Source: Mesostigma viride
Lineage: Eukaryota > Streptophyta > Mesostigmatophyceae > Mesostigmatales > Mesostigmataceae
Length of the DNA stretch: 64,000 bases
NCBI GenBank assembly: GCA_009746045.1
Contig: RPFO01000072.1
Location: forward strand, 528,105 to 592,104
Direction: 5' to 3'
This document shows positions 35,801 through 48,100 of this stretch, one piece after another. The translations under genes and the position numbers were made by a program. The notes beneath the pieces were generated by a model. The model was given only the letters and a program-made list of their open reading frames with translations. It had not been told where the DNA came from and made no database searches. Every line of letters starts with the position of its first letter. The stretch's first letter is position 1.

Positions 35801-36162
35801 CCTTCACGACCGCTAGTTTGCTTTCACTGTGTCGCTACAAACTTTTCGACATTACAGCACCACCGTGAGTTACAAACTCACGTGACGGATGCAAGAGCTA
35901 CTATTCGGTACTACATTCCGGCACCACAATTGAGGTCAGTGTAGTACCCAGGTGATGGCTCCTAGAGCTAGCTACACTACCTACAGCAGGTTGGTTCCCT
36001 TTGAGCCCGTATCACATGTAAGTAAAAATTGAGCAAAAGTAACGAGCAATCATGCAACTGTGCTTTTTCACGCGTTGTTTCTGCTACCACATGAGCAGGT
36101 CCATCTTCCTCATCCTGCGGACGCAGCGGGGCCTCGCCGCCGCCACGCTGAAGTCCTCATGA
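31980..36162 (+). CDS. Mpv17/PMP22-family organelle membrane protein
   Basis: Four-TM proteins of the mitochondrial inner or peroxisomal membrane, thought to act as channels or in membrane homeostasis. Exons: 31980-32012 (tentative start), 32133-32231, 32916-33017, 34171-34246, 34738-34808, 35607-35692 and 36099-36162 (TGA). The sum is 531 bases, i.e. 176 residues, the usual family length. Motifs in order: AVTSGVIAGTSDVIAQ (family T-x-G-x-L-x3-GD-x2-Q, with S for G), SGPSAHFFHTFLDKWF (GP-x2-H-x-WY-x3-LD), VIIDQLTYGPVCNNLF (DQ-x3-GP), EGRSWAFAREKW, and LWPLAGLINYKFVPLQLRVL followed by VNMVAFCW (the WP-x2-N-x4-P-x2-R-x4-N-x5-W signature). The first exon encodes only MSWLLNFPLLQ; it fits the family's YPLLT segment but could be replaced by another upstream exon. 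The other exons are secure. Confidence 0.88.
32785..32862. repeat. (CA)n repeat
   Basis: Dinucleotide array with occasional CT/CG interruptions, 54 bases before the acceptor at 32915. Intronic to the Mpv17-family gene. Confidence 0.95.
33078..33428. repeat. (GGCACAA)n heptamer array, about 50 copies
   Basis: Near-perfect heptanucleotide repeat with scattered GGCACAG, GGCGCAA and GGCGTAA variants, starting 60 bases after the donor at 33018. Intronic to the Mpv17-family gene. Confidence 0.95.
33480..33695. repeat. 25-bp repeat arranged as 50-bp dimers
   Basis: Units starting TGGTCCATGTCTACT alternate between ...ACAACCGTGA and ...GTGACCGTGA, making a two-unit higher-order repeat of about 4.5 dimers. 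Intronic to the Mpv17-family gene. Confidence 0.9.
34779..34894 (+). repeat. 42-bp duplication spanning Mpv17-type exon 5 donor
   Basis: 34779-34820 (exon end, donor GTAGGT at 34809 and 12 intron bases) is repeated identically at 34853-34894, 74 bases downstream, leaving a second intact donor at 34883. AT-rich filler (CACACATATAATAC...) lies between. Confidence 0.92.
34895..35252. repeat. (GGGA)n polypurine repeat
   Basis: About 90 tetramers with occasional GGA slips, starting directly after the duplicated donor block. Intronic to the Mpv17-family gene. Confidence 0.97.
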
Positions 36163-37220
36163 AGATCATGTCCGGGGGCACTTCTGGAGCCTTTTCAACG
36201 CGTTCACTGGCAACTGTCACCGAGGGTTTCCCCCACCTATCGTCTTGAAACCACCCCGCCCAACTCGTCATGACGCGCCCAGAAAACAAGGGTGGCCTCA
36301 ACCCCTTTCTTTCTAATGTGCAGCGTGTGTAGAACCCATCGGTCTATCGCACCCGGTCCATCGCACGCAGTCACGTGCTCTTCATCGCATCCGCTACCTG
36401 CCGGCACCAGCTCGACTTACGCACTCTTACGGTGCCCAGAAGCCATGGACAAATTCCCCTTGCCTCCAATGTGCAGGCGCCCAGCTTTACATCCCTGGAC
36501 ATGCATACAGGTGCAAATCAAGCATCCTGCTATCGGGCCCGACCGCATTTTCCCAGTTTCATCTTTCCTCTTGTATATAGTAGTATTAACTTTCCGGGTG
36601 CTGATCGGCCTTGCCTTCAATATGCTCGTGCACAGTATCATAGACTGCACCCTGTTCACCAGTGCACCAGCCGCACGATGTGCACCTCTGTGGCTCACAG
36701 GCGACGTGAAAGGCGCCAGAAATTGACGATAAACCCGCAGATGCAAGTTGTGGAGCCTGTAACGAAGATGCTTGAGTAGGCACTGGACAAGTGCGCTAGG
36801 TTGTTTCAAGGATTGTTGAAGTGAGCCAGTGGGCTTTTCAAAAAAGTGCTTGCTCAAACAAAGAGTGATACGTGGAAGTCAACGCGGGGCATAGTGCGCT
36901 GCGTTCTCCCCCTTCCTCTGCTCCAGCCAGCTGCTGTGCCGCAGTGTTTTAGGACCACCCCTGTTAGTTAATTGGCGGGATCGATGCGGTGCATATGAGA
37001 CAGCTATATGTGCTTTAATTGATTCAAGGACCTTATAGGCCAAGCGTGTCCCATGGTTCAGCAATCAGCATGTTACAAATCTAAAACAATTGGATCGCTG
37101 GCCCACCGGCAAGGAAGACCACGTACATGCGACATCATTATAGATATATAGATATTCTGATCAGGCACTCCGCAAAGGTGACAACCTTTGCGTTCAGTGC
37201 CGGGCCGCGGAAAACGCGGA
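36163..37220. other. Intergenic, nothing recognised
   Basis: 3' flank of the Mpv17-family gene; no conserved frame is seen. Confidence 0.4.
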
Positions 37221-37224
37221 AAAC

Positions 37225-37315
37225 GCGATCTGCAAATGAATCCGACCGGAATCGAACTGGGGACCTCTCGCACCAATTTTGCTGACTATAGGACGGACGT
37301 CTCCGGTTACCATGG
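37225..37315 (-). other. Possible tRNA-derived (SINE-like) sequence
   Basis: The minus strand carries an A-box-like TAGTCAGCAAAATTGG and a B-box-like AGTTCGATTCC, but only about 17 bases apart, with no anticodon arm and poor stem pairing. It is not a functional tRNA; a degenerate SINE head is possible. Confidence 0.25.
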
Positions 37316-37361
37316 CATCGCCAACTTACACCTACAGATATAGACGTATAATTAACCATTC

Positions 37362-37585
37362 ATTGATAGCGATTCGGGCTGTGGTGCCCGCAACCCCATG
37401 TAACTCGGAACTAGATTAATTCATTAATGTACATGTGACTGCGTCACGTGAGCACAAGTCCTCAGTGAGAGAGGAACATGGGATCGGAACTAGATAGCTA
37501 CATCCATCCACCCCATCCCATATTCATTTTGATCGATCCCTGCGGTGTAATGCTCATGTGACGCAGTTACGTGTAAATTAATTAA
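37362..37585. mobile_element. Three abutting LINE 3'-end fragments
   Basis: A + strand ORF end (ATAGCGATTCGGGCTGTGGTG) to about 37435, then a minus-strand hairpin/3' UTR piece, then a + strand 3' UTR with a TTAA tail ending near 37585. All are copy A family. Confidence 0.65.
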
Positions 37586-37781
37586 ATTAAATAAATGAAA
37601 ATGGGAAGTTTGCTGTATTTTTAATTTCCATTCAGTACTTCGATCACACGGCCCATGACAGCCTACCTATGGTATTGCACTGGTTGTATTGCACCCACAG
37701 TGTTGCGCCCCTGCACCATGCTGTGGAGAGAGAGCTCTGTGGCCTGCCCACTTGCGGCAGTGAGAGAAGCTAGGGCGGCCC

Positions 37782-37938
37782 GATGGTGTAAGCTATCTAG
37801 GTCCTAGTTACAGGGTTGTGGGCACCACGGCCCGAATCGCTATGAGTGCCATACACGGTCACACGCGGAGCCCCCACAGACTTGGAGGTGGTCTCCTTCA
37901 TCACTACTTGCCATCTATCCTTGCGCACCATCTGCCTC
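37782..37938 (-). mobile_element. LINE 3' end interrupted by the next copy
   Basis: Copy A-family ORF end and 3' UTR on the minus strand; it stops abruptly inside the ORF (at TCTGCCTCCA) where the TTAA tail of the following copy begins. Confidence 0.75.
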
Positions 37939-38340
37939 CATTAATTAATTAATTAATTAATTAATAGACACGTGACTGCGTCACGTGAGCATAAGTCCTC
38001 AGTGGGAGGGGAACATGGGATGGAATGGATGGTATAAGCTATCTAGGTCCTAGTTACAGGGGTGTGGGCACCGCGGCCCGAATCGCTATGAATGCCATAC
38101 TTGGTCACACGCGGAGCCCCCACAGGCTTGGGGGTGGTCTCCTTCATCACTACTTGCCATCTATCCTTGCGCACCATCTGCCTCCATATTACAGACAAAC
38201 CAGGAGGCTGCCCGGGGGTGAGCCCGTCACGTCTAGTGTAGCACATGTCCATGCCGAGTCTATCACGAAAAGTCCACGGGTGGCGGCCCTGCCGCGCGCC
38301 GCCTGGGGCGCGCCAGGTTAGGACATCCCGCCCCTTCTCA
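37939..38340 (-). mobile_element. LINE copy A-family 3' end, minus strand, inserted in/behind its relative
   Basis: Tail (TTAA)n at 37939-37963, intact hairpin, and an ORF end with GQPPGLSVIWRQMVRKD on the minus strand; about 400 bp are retained. Confidence 0.8.
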
Positions 38341-39148
38341 GGGATATGTGTTACATATCCTCCCCACGGAGGTATGTTCAATCAATTACCTAATTATTAT
38401 ACCATGACAAAAGATCACAGACAACGTTCCAACAATGGCGACCCAAACGTCCTAACATCAACGTACACGTCTTGCTTGTTCCAAAGTTAGCCTGAAACGG
38501 ACCAAGTCACAGGATCTCAAGATAAGATTCCTCCACCATTCTTACTTAACACACTTACAAGACAGCACATAGGCCAGTCTGGCAGAATCTTTGTGAAGCG
38601 ATACTGAATCTTGCATGGTCCACACTGGCGTTATGAAGGACCTGACTTAGGACTGGAAGGACGGGACCAATCAGCTAACCCCATGTCGACCAGGCCACGA
38701 CCAATAAGGGCACTACCAAGGCTTCGAACAAACATTTCAGGTCGCAATGCCCTCCTCTGTTAGAACCTTCTAATTTCCTCAATACTTGTCCAAAAGACTC
38801 CGAATAAAAGCCAAACTTTCACAACACATTGGATGTAACAACTGAATCACTTTTGGTTGTTACAATAATATCCCCCACTAGTGACTATATGGTTGGGGCA
38901 TGATGCAGGCGATATTTGTAACTTTCGTGAAACTGTTTTTCTAATTAATGAGATTAGCGTAGTACTCCGTGGCATGCCCATACGCATGACACACAAGTAC
39001 TTACTTATTTACTTGTCACCGCTTCGCCCGCTTCACAGCGGCTGCACCATCCAACATGTGCGCTGTGGGCACCGCTGTCCATTCCCTAACCACCTGCGGC
39101 GGGATTGGAACATAGGGATCAGGCGATGCCCGTCACTGGCCATCCACC
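38341..39148. other. Intergenic, nothing recognised
   Basis: AT-rich 3' flank of CSTF1 with no supported gene. Confidence 0.4.
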
Positions 39149-42100
39149 TCACTGGCCATCCAGGAACCATCCTTCCCTTGGCTGCCAAAACCTAATAGTT
39201 CGGTCGTCCGCTGCCGTGAGGAAAACAGGATCTGACGGTGAGTGCGCCAGCACATTGGGCGGCGTGGCCCCGTGCTCCGCGTCAATTCGGTCCACAAGTT
39301 CGCCCGTGCGCGTGTCCCACACAACCACCTGCGCACAGGACAGGTTTTGCACGATGTTGTGAATGAATCAGTCATCGATGAGACAACCAGCGCAGGCCAG
39401 AAATATGTGTTGGCGTTCAGTCATCGTTGGCGGTGAACAAGGGTTACTAAAAGGAAGAATAGCTTATCCATGACCGGTCACTGGCCAGGACGCTGTGTGA
39501 TATCGACAACCTCCGCATCCGATTGTCAGCAAAGGTGGCAACCTTGGCATCCGATCGTCAGCAAAGGTGGCAACCTTGACATCCGATTGTCAGCAAAGGT
39601 GGCAACCTTGGCATCCGATTGTCAGCAAAGCTGGCTCTAGGTCACAGGAGAGCTTTGGGGAAGAAACTGCATGACAATGGAACAAAGCCACATGTATTTG
39701 CAGGCTACTATACGGGCCGGGGGGGAGGGGGGGGGGGGGGGGGCGGGAGCACAAAGCAGTATACTGATGCACTACGCAGCCCAGGTAAGCACGGCGCGGG
39801 CCATGCTGCGCACTCAGCGTTGTGGATAGACGAGGAGCTTCAAGAGCGCTAGCGACAAAATATTACACAATTCATACATGAATGCCATAGCATTTTCTGG
39901 GTACAACTTGAAAAAACTCCGCGCCAACAAGTCAGCATCGGTTCATCCGTGCCATCCTGCCGTGGACAGTGAGCCTTGTGGGGCGATTCCGACAGGAGAA
40001 AACTTGTAACACGAACAAATTCGTCAAATGCATCGCAGCCACCTCCCCTGCAAAACCGTCAGCGGTAGCTACAGCAGGGGCGGCCATGATTTCGTCACAA
40101 CACCCATGGCCAGACAGGGACCGATGCCCAACTATAACGCCTGGCACTGGCGAGAGGAGGATGTAAATAATGCGTGGTACGTGACGAAGTATCAATCGCA
40201 CTACACAGTACGTTGGTACATGAGGTATCATGTAGTCGCACCAGGCAGCCGCCGCCCAAGTTGCCTCACCTGGTTCTGCGGTTCGTCCACCGCCAGAATA
40301 AACTCTTCCTCGTGGCCAAAGATCGCCTGCTCCGCAACGTGTGCCATGTTCACCCAGAGCGGACGTGATACCGCCCCAAGCACAGTGACAGAGGGGGCGC
40401 GTACCCGACGGCGCCCGACATCCGCACGTACGCACATGAGTTATCCACAGGTAATATGGGCATGAGCGGGCATGCAGTAGAGCACACGGGGTACACCGTC
40501 CGCATTAGTAGTTTTATATAAATAATTAGCTTCTGTAAAATGTTACGGCTGAAAACCAGGAAACAAACAAAAGAAAATTAATTAATTAACTCCGGGGGCT
40601 GAGGACTGGACTAAACAAACAAACAAACAAAATTAAATTAATTAACTCCTGTGGGCTCTGGGTATCACTGACCTCCACTGACTCTAGCCTATGGCCGGCG
40701 AAGGGGGGCCGCCGGGCCGGATTGCCGGCTGAATTGGGGACGGCGTGTACGATATCTACCAAACAAACAAAAGAAATTTATTAATGAAATAAGTACCCAT
40801 GTGCCTTGAACGGCTGCAGGACAAACAAACAAACAAAAGGTTTTGATTAAATCATATAGATCCCGGGACTCTAACTGGCTCCCAACAAACAATCCAGGGT
40901 TATTCATAATGCAAATACGGCAAAAATTGACCCCTAATAACAAACTACTAATGCGGACGGTGTACGAAGTGTGAGCTCACACGAGCAGCATGCACTCCGT
41001 AAAATGCATGCAGTTCTATGCCTGGACATGCATCCAGGTTGTGGCAAGGTCGGCAAAGTGGTCTGCCTTGCTTCGGGGTGGATTTACGCCGGGGGGGCTA
41101 CCGTTTTCTCTGTCTTCTGTGGCTAAACTGGCACTCAGGCCAAAGAAAAGACGCTTGCCCACACAGACCACAAGTAATGGATGGTTCCTCTACTAGGAGG
41201 CCCTGCTCAGCACCTGCGCTGGGCGGGTACGACGAGGCCCAGCTCAGCATGCGGGCACCTCCCCCAGCTCAGCACGGGTGCAGGACTAACATAGAAAAGT
41301 TTGCAGGGCAGGGAAGGCCGGTGCGGGGAGAGCCATTGAGTAACAGGACCCAGTTCAAATAGCCGCGCAATACTACAAGCCTGCAACTACAAACCGCGCA
41401 ATCAAGTGGTACGCCTACAACTGCCGTTCACGAGAGCAAGCAAATAGCCACGCAACCCCCCCCTCTCCACCTTTTCCTTTCCCTTCCCCTTACCCCTAGC
41501 CTTTCCATTCCCCGCACCCACCTGCGCAGCAGGCCGTCGGCACACCCCGGCCCCCGTGTAGGCCACCACCATCTTGCCCGTCCCGAGATCCCACAGGGTC
41601 ACGCACGCATCGGTGGTACGCGTGAGCAGGTACCTAGGCGGGGGGGTGGCACAGGGGTGACAGGGTGAGGGTCCAGTGGGGGAGCCACGTTAGAAGGGCT
41701 CCAACCGCCCACGATGCAGAGCAGTGTCACGCATTACCCACCAAGACAACGACAAGAGTTGAACAGCCCACCAAGACAACGACAAGAGTCAATCAGCCCA
41801 CCAAGACAACGACAAGATTTAAACAGCCCACGAAGACAACGACAAGAGTTGAACAGCCCACCAAGAGTTCCCGTCCATGTCAGAGGCTGAAAGCAACCGA
41901 CTCCCACACACGGACGGGTCAGTTAGGAGCTTTCTGGAAAGTTGAAGCAGTTTCTTATGAGCTTTCTTATGAGATTTCTTATGTGCTTTCTTATGAGCTT
42001 TCTGGAACATTGAGGCAGGCGATGTCAGATTGATGAGGGGCGAAACAAGACAATCACTCCTCCCACCACGCCCTTGCCGAACACACCCCTTATCCGCACT

Positions 42101-45100
42101 CACAGCTTTACTTTACATGAAAAGTGTACCAGGACCCAGCAGAAGTGGGAAATGGTTGGCCCTCCATGAACAGTACGGAAGTAGGAAGCACCACCATGAG
42201 CAGTGCCCGGGCCAAACAAAAGAACTAGTCGTCGCAGCCATTTCACCCCCCACCCCCTCCCTTACTTTTGGTTGCGTGAGAAAGTAGCGGACAGGGCCTC
42301 CACCGCGGGTGGTTTCCCTCCACCGGTCGTGACCGGTGCGCCTGTGCCCCCGCGTGTGCTGGCATTGATCACGCGTATGCACTGCCCGCTGACGCCGTCC
42401 CATAGCCGCACGCATCCGTCACGCGAACATGAGGAGTACATGGCCCCGCTGGGCGCAAATTGGACCTGTCGCGGTGGAATCGGTCACGGGTTGGTGACAT
42501 TTGTTAGGCCAAGGGGTGGTGGTGGGATCACTGGAAACCAGGGCGCGGACAAGGGAAGGCGCAAGGTGCGCGCTGCAAAGACAACCGCGTCTGTGTCGCA
42601 TACCCCCCACCAAACCATGACAAGAAAAGACAAAAGGAAAAGTACCCAAAGGCACCCACTGATGCCCATGTTTAGGGTTTAGGGTTTAGGGTTTAGGGTT
42701 TAGGGTAAAAGGAAACGTACCCAAAGGCACCCACTGATGCCCATGTTTAGGGTTTAGGGTTTAGGGTTTAGGGTAAAAGGAAAAGTACCCAAAGGCACCC
42801 ACTGATGCCCATGTTTAGGGTTTAGGGTTTAGGGTTTAGGGTAAAAGGAAACGTACCCAAAGGCACCCACTGATGCTCATGTTTAGGGTTTAGGGTTTAG
42901 GGTTTAGGGTAAAAGGAAACGTACCCAAAGGCACCCACTGATGCCCATGTTGCCCCCCTCGTGCATATGCATACGCATGCATGAAGGTGTACATGCATAT
43001 CGAGCCTATCTCTGCACAGGGGAAGCAGCGATCTGGGCCGTGTGTGGAAGAGTCATTATTCTGTGTGTGTTGCCGAGCGGGCATGTGACAGACGCACACG
43101 CGAGCTCACACGTACGTGGTTGATGGGCCCCCCCTGGTGCTGCTCCTGCAGGTTGGGCGGCAGGAAGCACTGGAACGAATTGACCTCGTAGAAGTGGGGA
43201 ATGCCGTGGTCCGTGCCTGGTGGGGGGGTGTGGCACAAGAAAGCGAACACAACGTGCCAGGTGGCAGCCGATAGGACGGCACCCGGCGGCAGCAGAAAGG
43301 GAAGCGGACGCAGCGTTATGCGATTTGGTACTGATGCGGTCAGGCAGCACGCTATGTTTAGGAGTGTAAATATATCATACAGGCGTTTGCAGTAGAAGTA
43401 TAAACCGTTGCAGGAGCAACTAAAAAAGGATGAAACAAGACACATACACAAATGAATCCATGGTCTGAGACTCGTCCATTACTCCTGTGTGGGAACACAT
43501 CACCCTTTGATTCAAACAGCATTGCTGTGTGCAGAGAGGCAACCGTTTGTTACCCTCTGCCTTCGCCTAATAAGAGCTTTATTTAGTTTTAGTAAAGCCC
43601 CATCTGCATGCCACAGAGGTGCACCCCCTGGGCACATTGATGGAGTAGCAGCCAGCCAACAACTTTACAACCCATGCAAATGACAGGATGCATGTCACTA
43701 TTCGCGCATATGCATCACACACACGCACACGCACTCATGGCCGAGATGTGGCAAGCAGCACGTGCCGTGCAGCGGGCATGCGCAAGGGCACTTGTTCATG
43801 TTCAAACGATATCGCGGAGGTGATGCACCGGACAGGGAAGCAGATGCAACCCATGAGGAGTGGGCAACGGCGGCAGGCGGGGGTGCTCATTCCTTGGCGG
43901 GGCTTTATGAAGATGGGGGCATGAGACATCGGGGGGTGGGGCAGTGATATAGCCGTAAGTCCCCCCCCCCCTACTTGTGGCAGCAGGAACGGGTGTATGC
44001 ATCACCCACGAGAGGCAGGCACTATTTGACACTCCGCGGAGTCCTTATTTTGGGCAGTAAAGGGGAGCGGGCAGGGGCATGCACCGGCGTAGCATATGAG
44101 GACGCGACTGCTGCCTACTGGGGGCATAGGCCACAAGGCGATGAGTGCTGCTGCATGCACCGGCCACGAAGGTGACAGATGCAAGTGCGCGTACCGGCAA
44201 CAAAGTAGTCGCCCGACGGGTGGAAGCTGACGCTGCGCACTGCGTGCGTGTCCTGCACAGCGCACACACAGAGAACGAGAAGAAACAGACAGGTGAGCCT
44301 TAACAGGTGAGTCAAGGCAACGGGGGTGCTTCTCCTGCATGCCCCACATGCATTCTGAGAATCGTCCAAAACGGGCCAGAAGTGAGGGTGGTTTCCAGGG
44401 TTTGGGAAAAAGTGCTGGCACCGGTGGAGTGTGATGATGAACATGGTTGATGGATGACGACAGGGAATGGCATCCGTGGAAGAGGAAAAGAAAGGGGATA
44501 AGTGGAAGAGGAGAAGAAAGGGAGATAAGTGGAAGAGGAGAAGAAAGGGAGATAAGTGGAAGAGGAGAAGAAAGGGAGATAAGTGGAAGAGGAGAAGAAA
44601 GGGAGATAAGTGGAAGAGGAGAAGAAAGGGAGATAAGTGGAAGAGGAGAAGAAAGGGAGACAAGTGGAAGAGGAGAAGAAAGGGAGATAAGTGGAAGAGG
44701 AGAAGAAAGGGAGATAAGTGGAAGAGGAGAAGAAAGGGAGACAAGTGGAAGAGGAGAAGAAAGGGAGATAAGTGGAAGAGGAGAAGAAAGGGAGATAAGT
44801 GGAAGAGGAGAAGAAAGGGAGATAAGTGGAAGAGGAGAAGAAAGGGAGATAAGTGGAAGAGGAGAAGAAAGGGAGATAAGTGGAAGAGGAGAAGAAAGGG
44901 AGATAAGTGGAAGAGGAGAAGAAAGGGAGATAAGCGGAAGAGGAGAAGAAAGGGAGATAAGTGGAAGAGGAGAAGAAAGGGAGATAAGTGGAAGAGGAGA
45001 AGAAAGGGAGATAAGCGGAAGAGGAGAAGAAAGGGAGATAAGTGGAAGAGGAGAAGAAAGGGAGATAAGTGGAAGAGGAGAAGAAAGGGAGATAAGTGGA

Positions 45101-48100
45101 AGAGGAGAAGAAAGGGAGATAAGTGGAAGAGGAGAAGAAAGGGAGATAAGTGGAAGAGGAGAAGAAAGGGAGATAAGTGGAAGAGGAGAAGAAAGGGAGA
45201 TAAGTGGAAGAGGAGAAGAAAGGGAGATAAGTGGAAGAGGAGAAGAAAGGGAGATAAGTGGAAGAGGAGAAGAAAGGGAGATAAGTGGAAGAGGAGAAGA
45301 AAGGGAGATAAGTGGAAGAGGAGAAGAAAGGGAGATAAGTGGAAGAGGAGAAGAAAGGGAGATAAGTGGAAGAGGAGAAGAAAGGGAGATAAGTGGAAGA
45401 GGAGAAGAAAGGGAGATAAGTGGAAGAGGAGAAGAAAGGGAGATAAGTGGAAGAGGAGAAGAAAGGGAGATAAGTGGAAGAGGAGAAGAAAGGGAGATAA
45501 GTGGAAGAGGAGAAGAAAGGGAGATAAGTGGAAGAGGAGAAGAAAGGGAGATAAGTGGAAGAGGAGAAGAAAGGGAGATAAGTGGAAGAGGAGAAGAAAG
45601 GGAGATAAGTGGAAGAGGAGAAGAAAGGGAGATAAGTGGAAGAGGAGAAGAAAGGGAGATAAGTGGAAGAGGAGAAGAAAGGGAGATAAGTGGAAGAGGA
45701 GAAGAAAGGGAGATAAGTGGAAGAGGAGAAGAAAGGGAGATAAGTGGAAGAGGAGAAGAAAGGGAGATAAGTGGAAGAGGAGAAGAAAGGGAGATAAGTG
45801 GAAGAGGAGAAGAAAGGGAGATAAGAGGAAGAGGAGAAGAAAGGGAGATAAGTGGAAGAGGAGAAGAAAGGGAGATAAGTGGAAGAGGAGAAGAAAGGGA
45901 GATAAGTGGAAGAGGAGAAGAAAGGGAGATAAGTGGAAGAGGAGAAGAAAGGGAGATAAGTGGAAGAGGAGAAGAAAGGGAGACAAGTGGAAGAGGAGAA
46001 GAAAGGGAGATAAGTGGAAGAGGAGAAGAAAGGGAGATAAGTGGAAGGGGAGAAGAAAGGGAGATAAGTGGAAGAGGAGAAGAAAGGGAGACAAGTGGAA
46101 GAGGAGAAGAAAGGGAGACAAGTGGAAGAGGAGAAGAAAGGGAGATACGTGGAAGAGAAGAAAGGGAGACAAGTGGAAGAGGAGAAGAAAGGGAGATAAG
46201 TGGAAGAGGAGAAGAAAGGGAGATAAGTGGAAGAGGAGAAGAAAGGGAGACAAGTGGAAGAGGAGAAGAAAGGGAGATAAGTGGAAGAGGAGAAGAAAGG
46301 GAGATAAGTGGAAGAGGAGAAGAAAGGGAGACAAGTGGAAGAGGAGAAGAAAGGGAGATAAGTGGAAGAGGAGAAGAAAGGGAGATAAGTGGAAGGGGAG
46401 AAGAAAGGGAGATAAGTGGAAGAGGAGAAGAAAGGGAGACAAGTGGAAGAGGAGAAGAAAGGGAGACAAGTGGAAGAGGAGAAGAAAGGGAGATACGTGG
46501 AAGAGAAGAAAGGGAGACAAGTGGAAGAGGAGAAGAAAGGGAGATAAGTGGAAGAGGAGAAGAAAGGGAGATAAGTGGAAGAGGAGAAGAAAGGGAGACA
46601 AGTGGAAGAGGAGAAGAAAGGGAGATAAGTGGAAGAGGAGAAGAAAGGGAGACAAGTGGAAGAGGAGAAGAAAGGGAGATAAGTGGAAGAGGAGAAGAAA
46701 GGGAGATAAGTGGAAGAGGAGAAGAAAGGGAGATAAGTGGAAGAGGAGAAGAAAGGGAGATAAGTGGAAGAGGAGAAGAAAGGGAGATAAGTGGAAGAGG
46801 AGAAGAAAGGGAGATAAGTGGAAGAGGAGAAGAAAGGGAGATAAGTGGAAGAGGAGAAGAAAGGGAGATAAGTGGAAGAGGAGAAGAAAGGGAGACAAGT
46901 GGAAGAGGAGAAGAAAGGGAGATAAGTGGAAGAGGAGAAGAAAGGGAGATAAGTGGAAGAGGAGAAGAAAGGGAGATAAGTGGAAGAGGAGAAGAAAGGG
47001 AGATAAGTGGAAGAGGAGAAGAAAGGGAGATAAGTGGAAGGGGAGAAGAAAGGGAGATAAGTGGAAGAGGAGAAGAAAGGGAGATAAGTGGAAGAGGAGA
47101 AGAAAGGGAGATAAGTGGAAGAGGAGAAGAAAGGGAGATAAGTGGAAGAGGAGAAGAAAGGGAGATAAGTGGAAGAGGAGAAGAAAGGGAGATAAGTGGA
47201 AGAGGAGAAGAAAGGGAGATAAGTGGAAGAGGAGAAGAAAGGGAGATAAGTGGAAGAGGAGAAGAAAGGGAGATAAGTGGAAGAGGAGAAGAAAGGGAGA
47301 TAAGTGGAAGAGGAGAAGAAAGGGAGATAAGTGGAAGAGGAGAAGAAAGGGAGATAAGTGGAAGAGGAGAAGAAAGGGAGATAAGTGGAAGAGGAGAAGA
47401 AAGGGAGATAAGTGGAAGGGGAGAAGAAAGGGAGATAAGTGGAAGAGGAGAAGAAAGGGAGATAAGTGGAAGAGGAGAAGAAAGGGAGATAAGTGGAAGA
47501 GGAGAAGAAAGGGAGATAAGTGGAAGGGGAGAAGAAAGGGAGATAAGTGGAAGAGGAGAAGAAAGGGAGATGAGTGGAAGAGGAGAAGAAAGGGAGATAA
47601 GTGGAAGAGGAGAAGAAAGGGAGATAAGTGGAAGAGGAGAAGAAAGGGAGATAAGTGGAAGAGGAGAAGAAAGGGAGATAAGTGGAAGAGGAGAAGAAAG
47701 GGAGATAAGTGGAAGAGGAGAAGAAAGGGAGATAAGTGGAAGGGGAGAAGAAAGGGAGATAAGTGGAAGAGGAGAAGAAAGGGAGATAAGTGGAAGAGGA
47801 GAAGAAAGGGAGATAAGTGGAAGAGGAGAAGAAAGGGAGATAAGTGGAAGAGGAGAAGAAAGGGAGATAAGTGGAAGAGGAGAAGAAAGGGAGATAAGTG
47901 GAAGAGGAGAAGAAAGGGAGATAAGTGGAAGAGGAGAAGAAAGGGAGATAAGTGGAAGAGGAGAAGAAAGGGAGATAAGTGGAAGAGGAGAAGAAAGGGA
48001 GATAAGTGGAAGAGGAGAAGAAAGGGAGATAAGTGGAAGGGGAGAAGAAAGGGAGATAAGTGGAAGAGGAGAAGAAAGGGAGATAAGTGGAAGAGGAGAA

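Noticed and set aside
37225-37315. tRNA gene on the minus strand
   Set aside because: No anticodon arm and mispaired acceptor and T stems.
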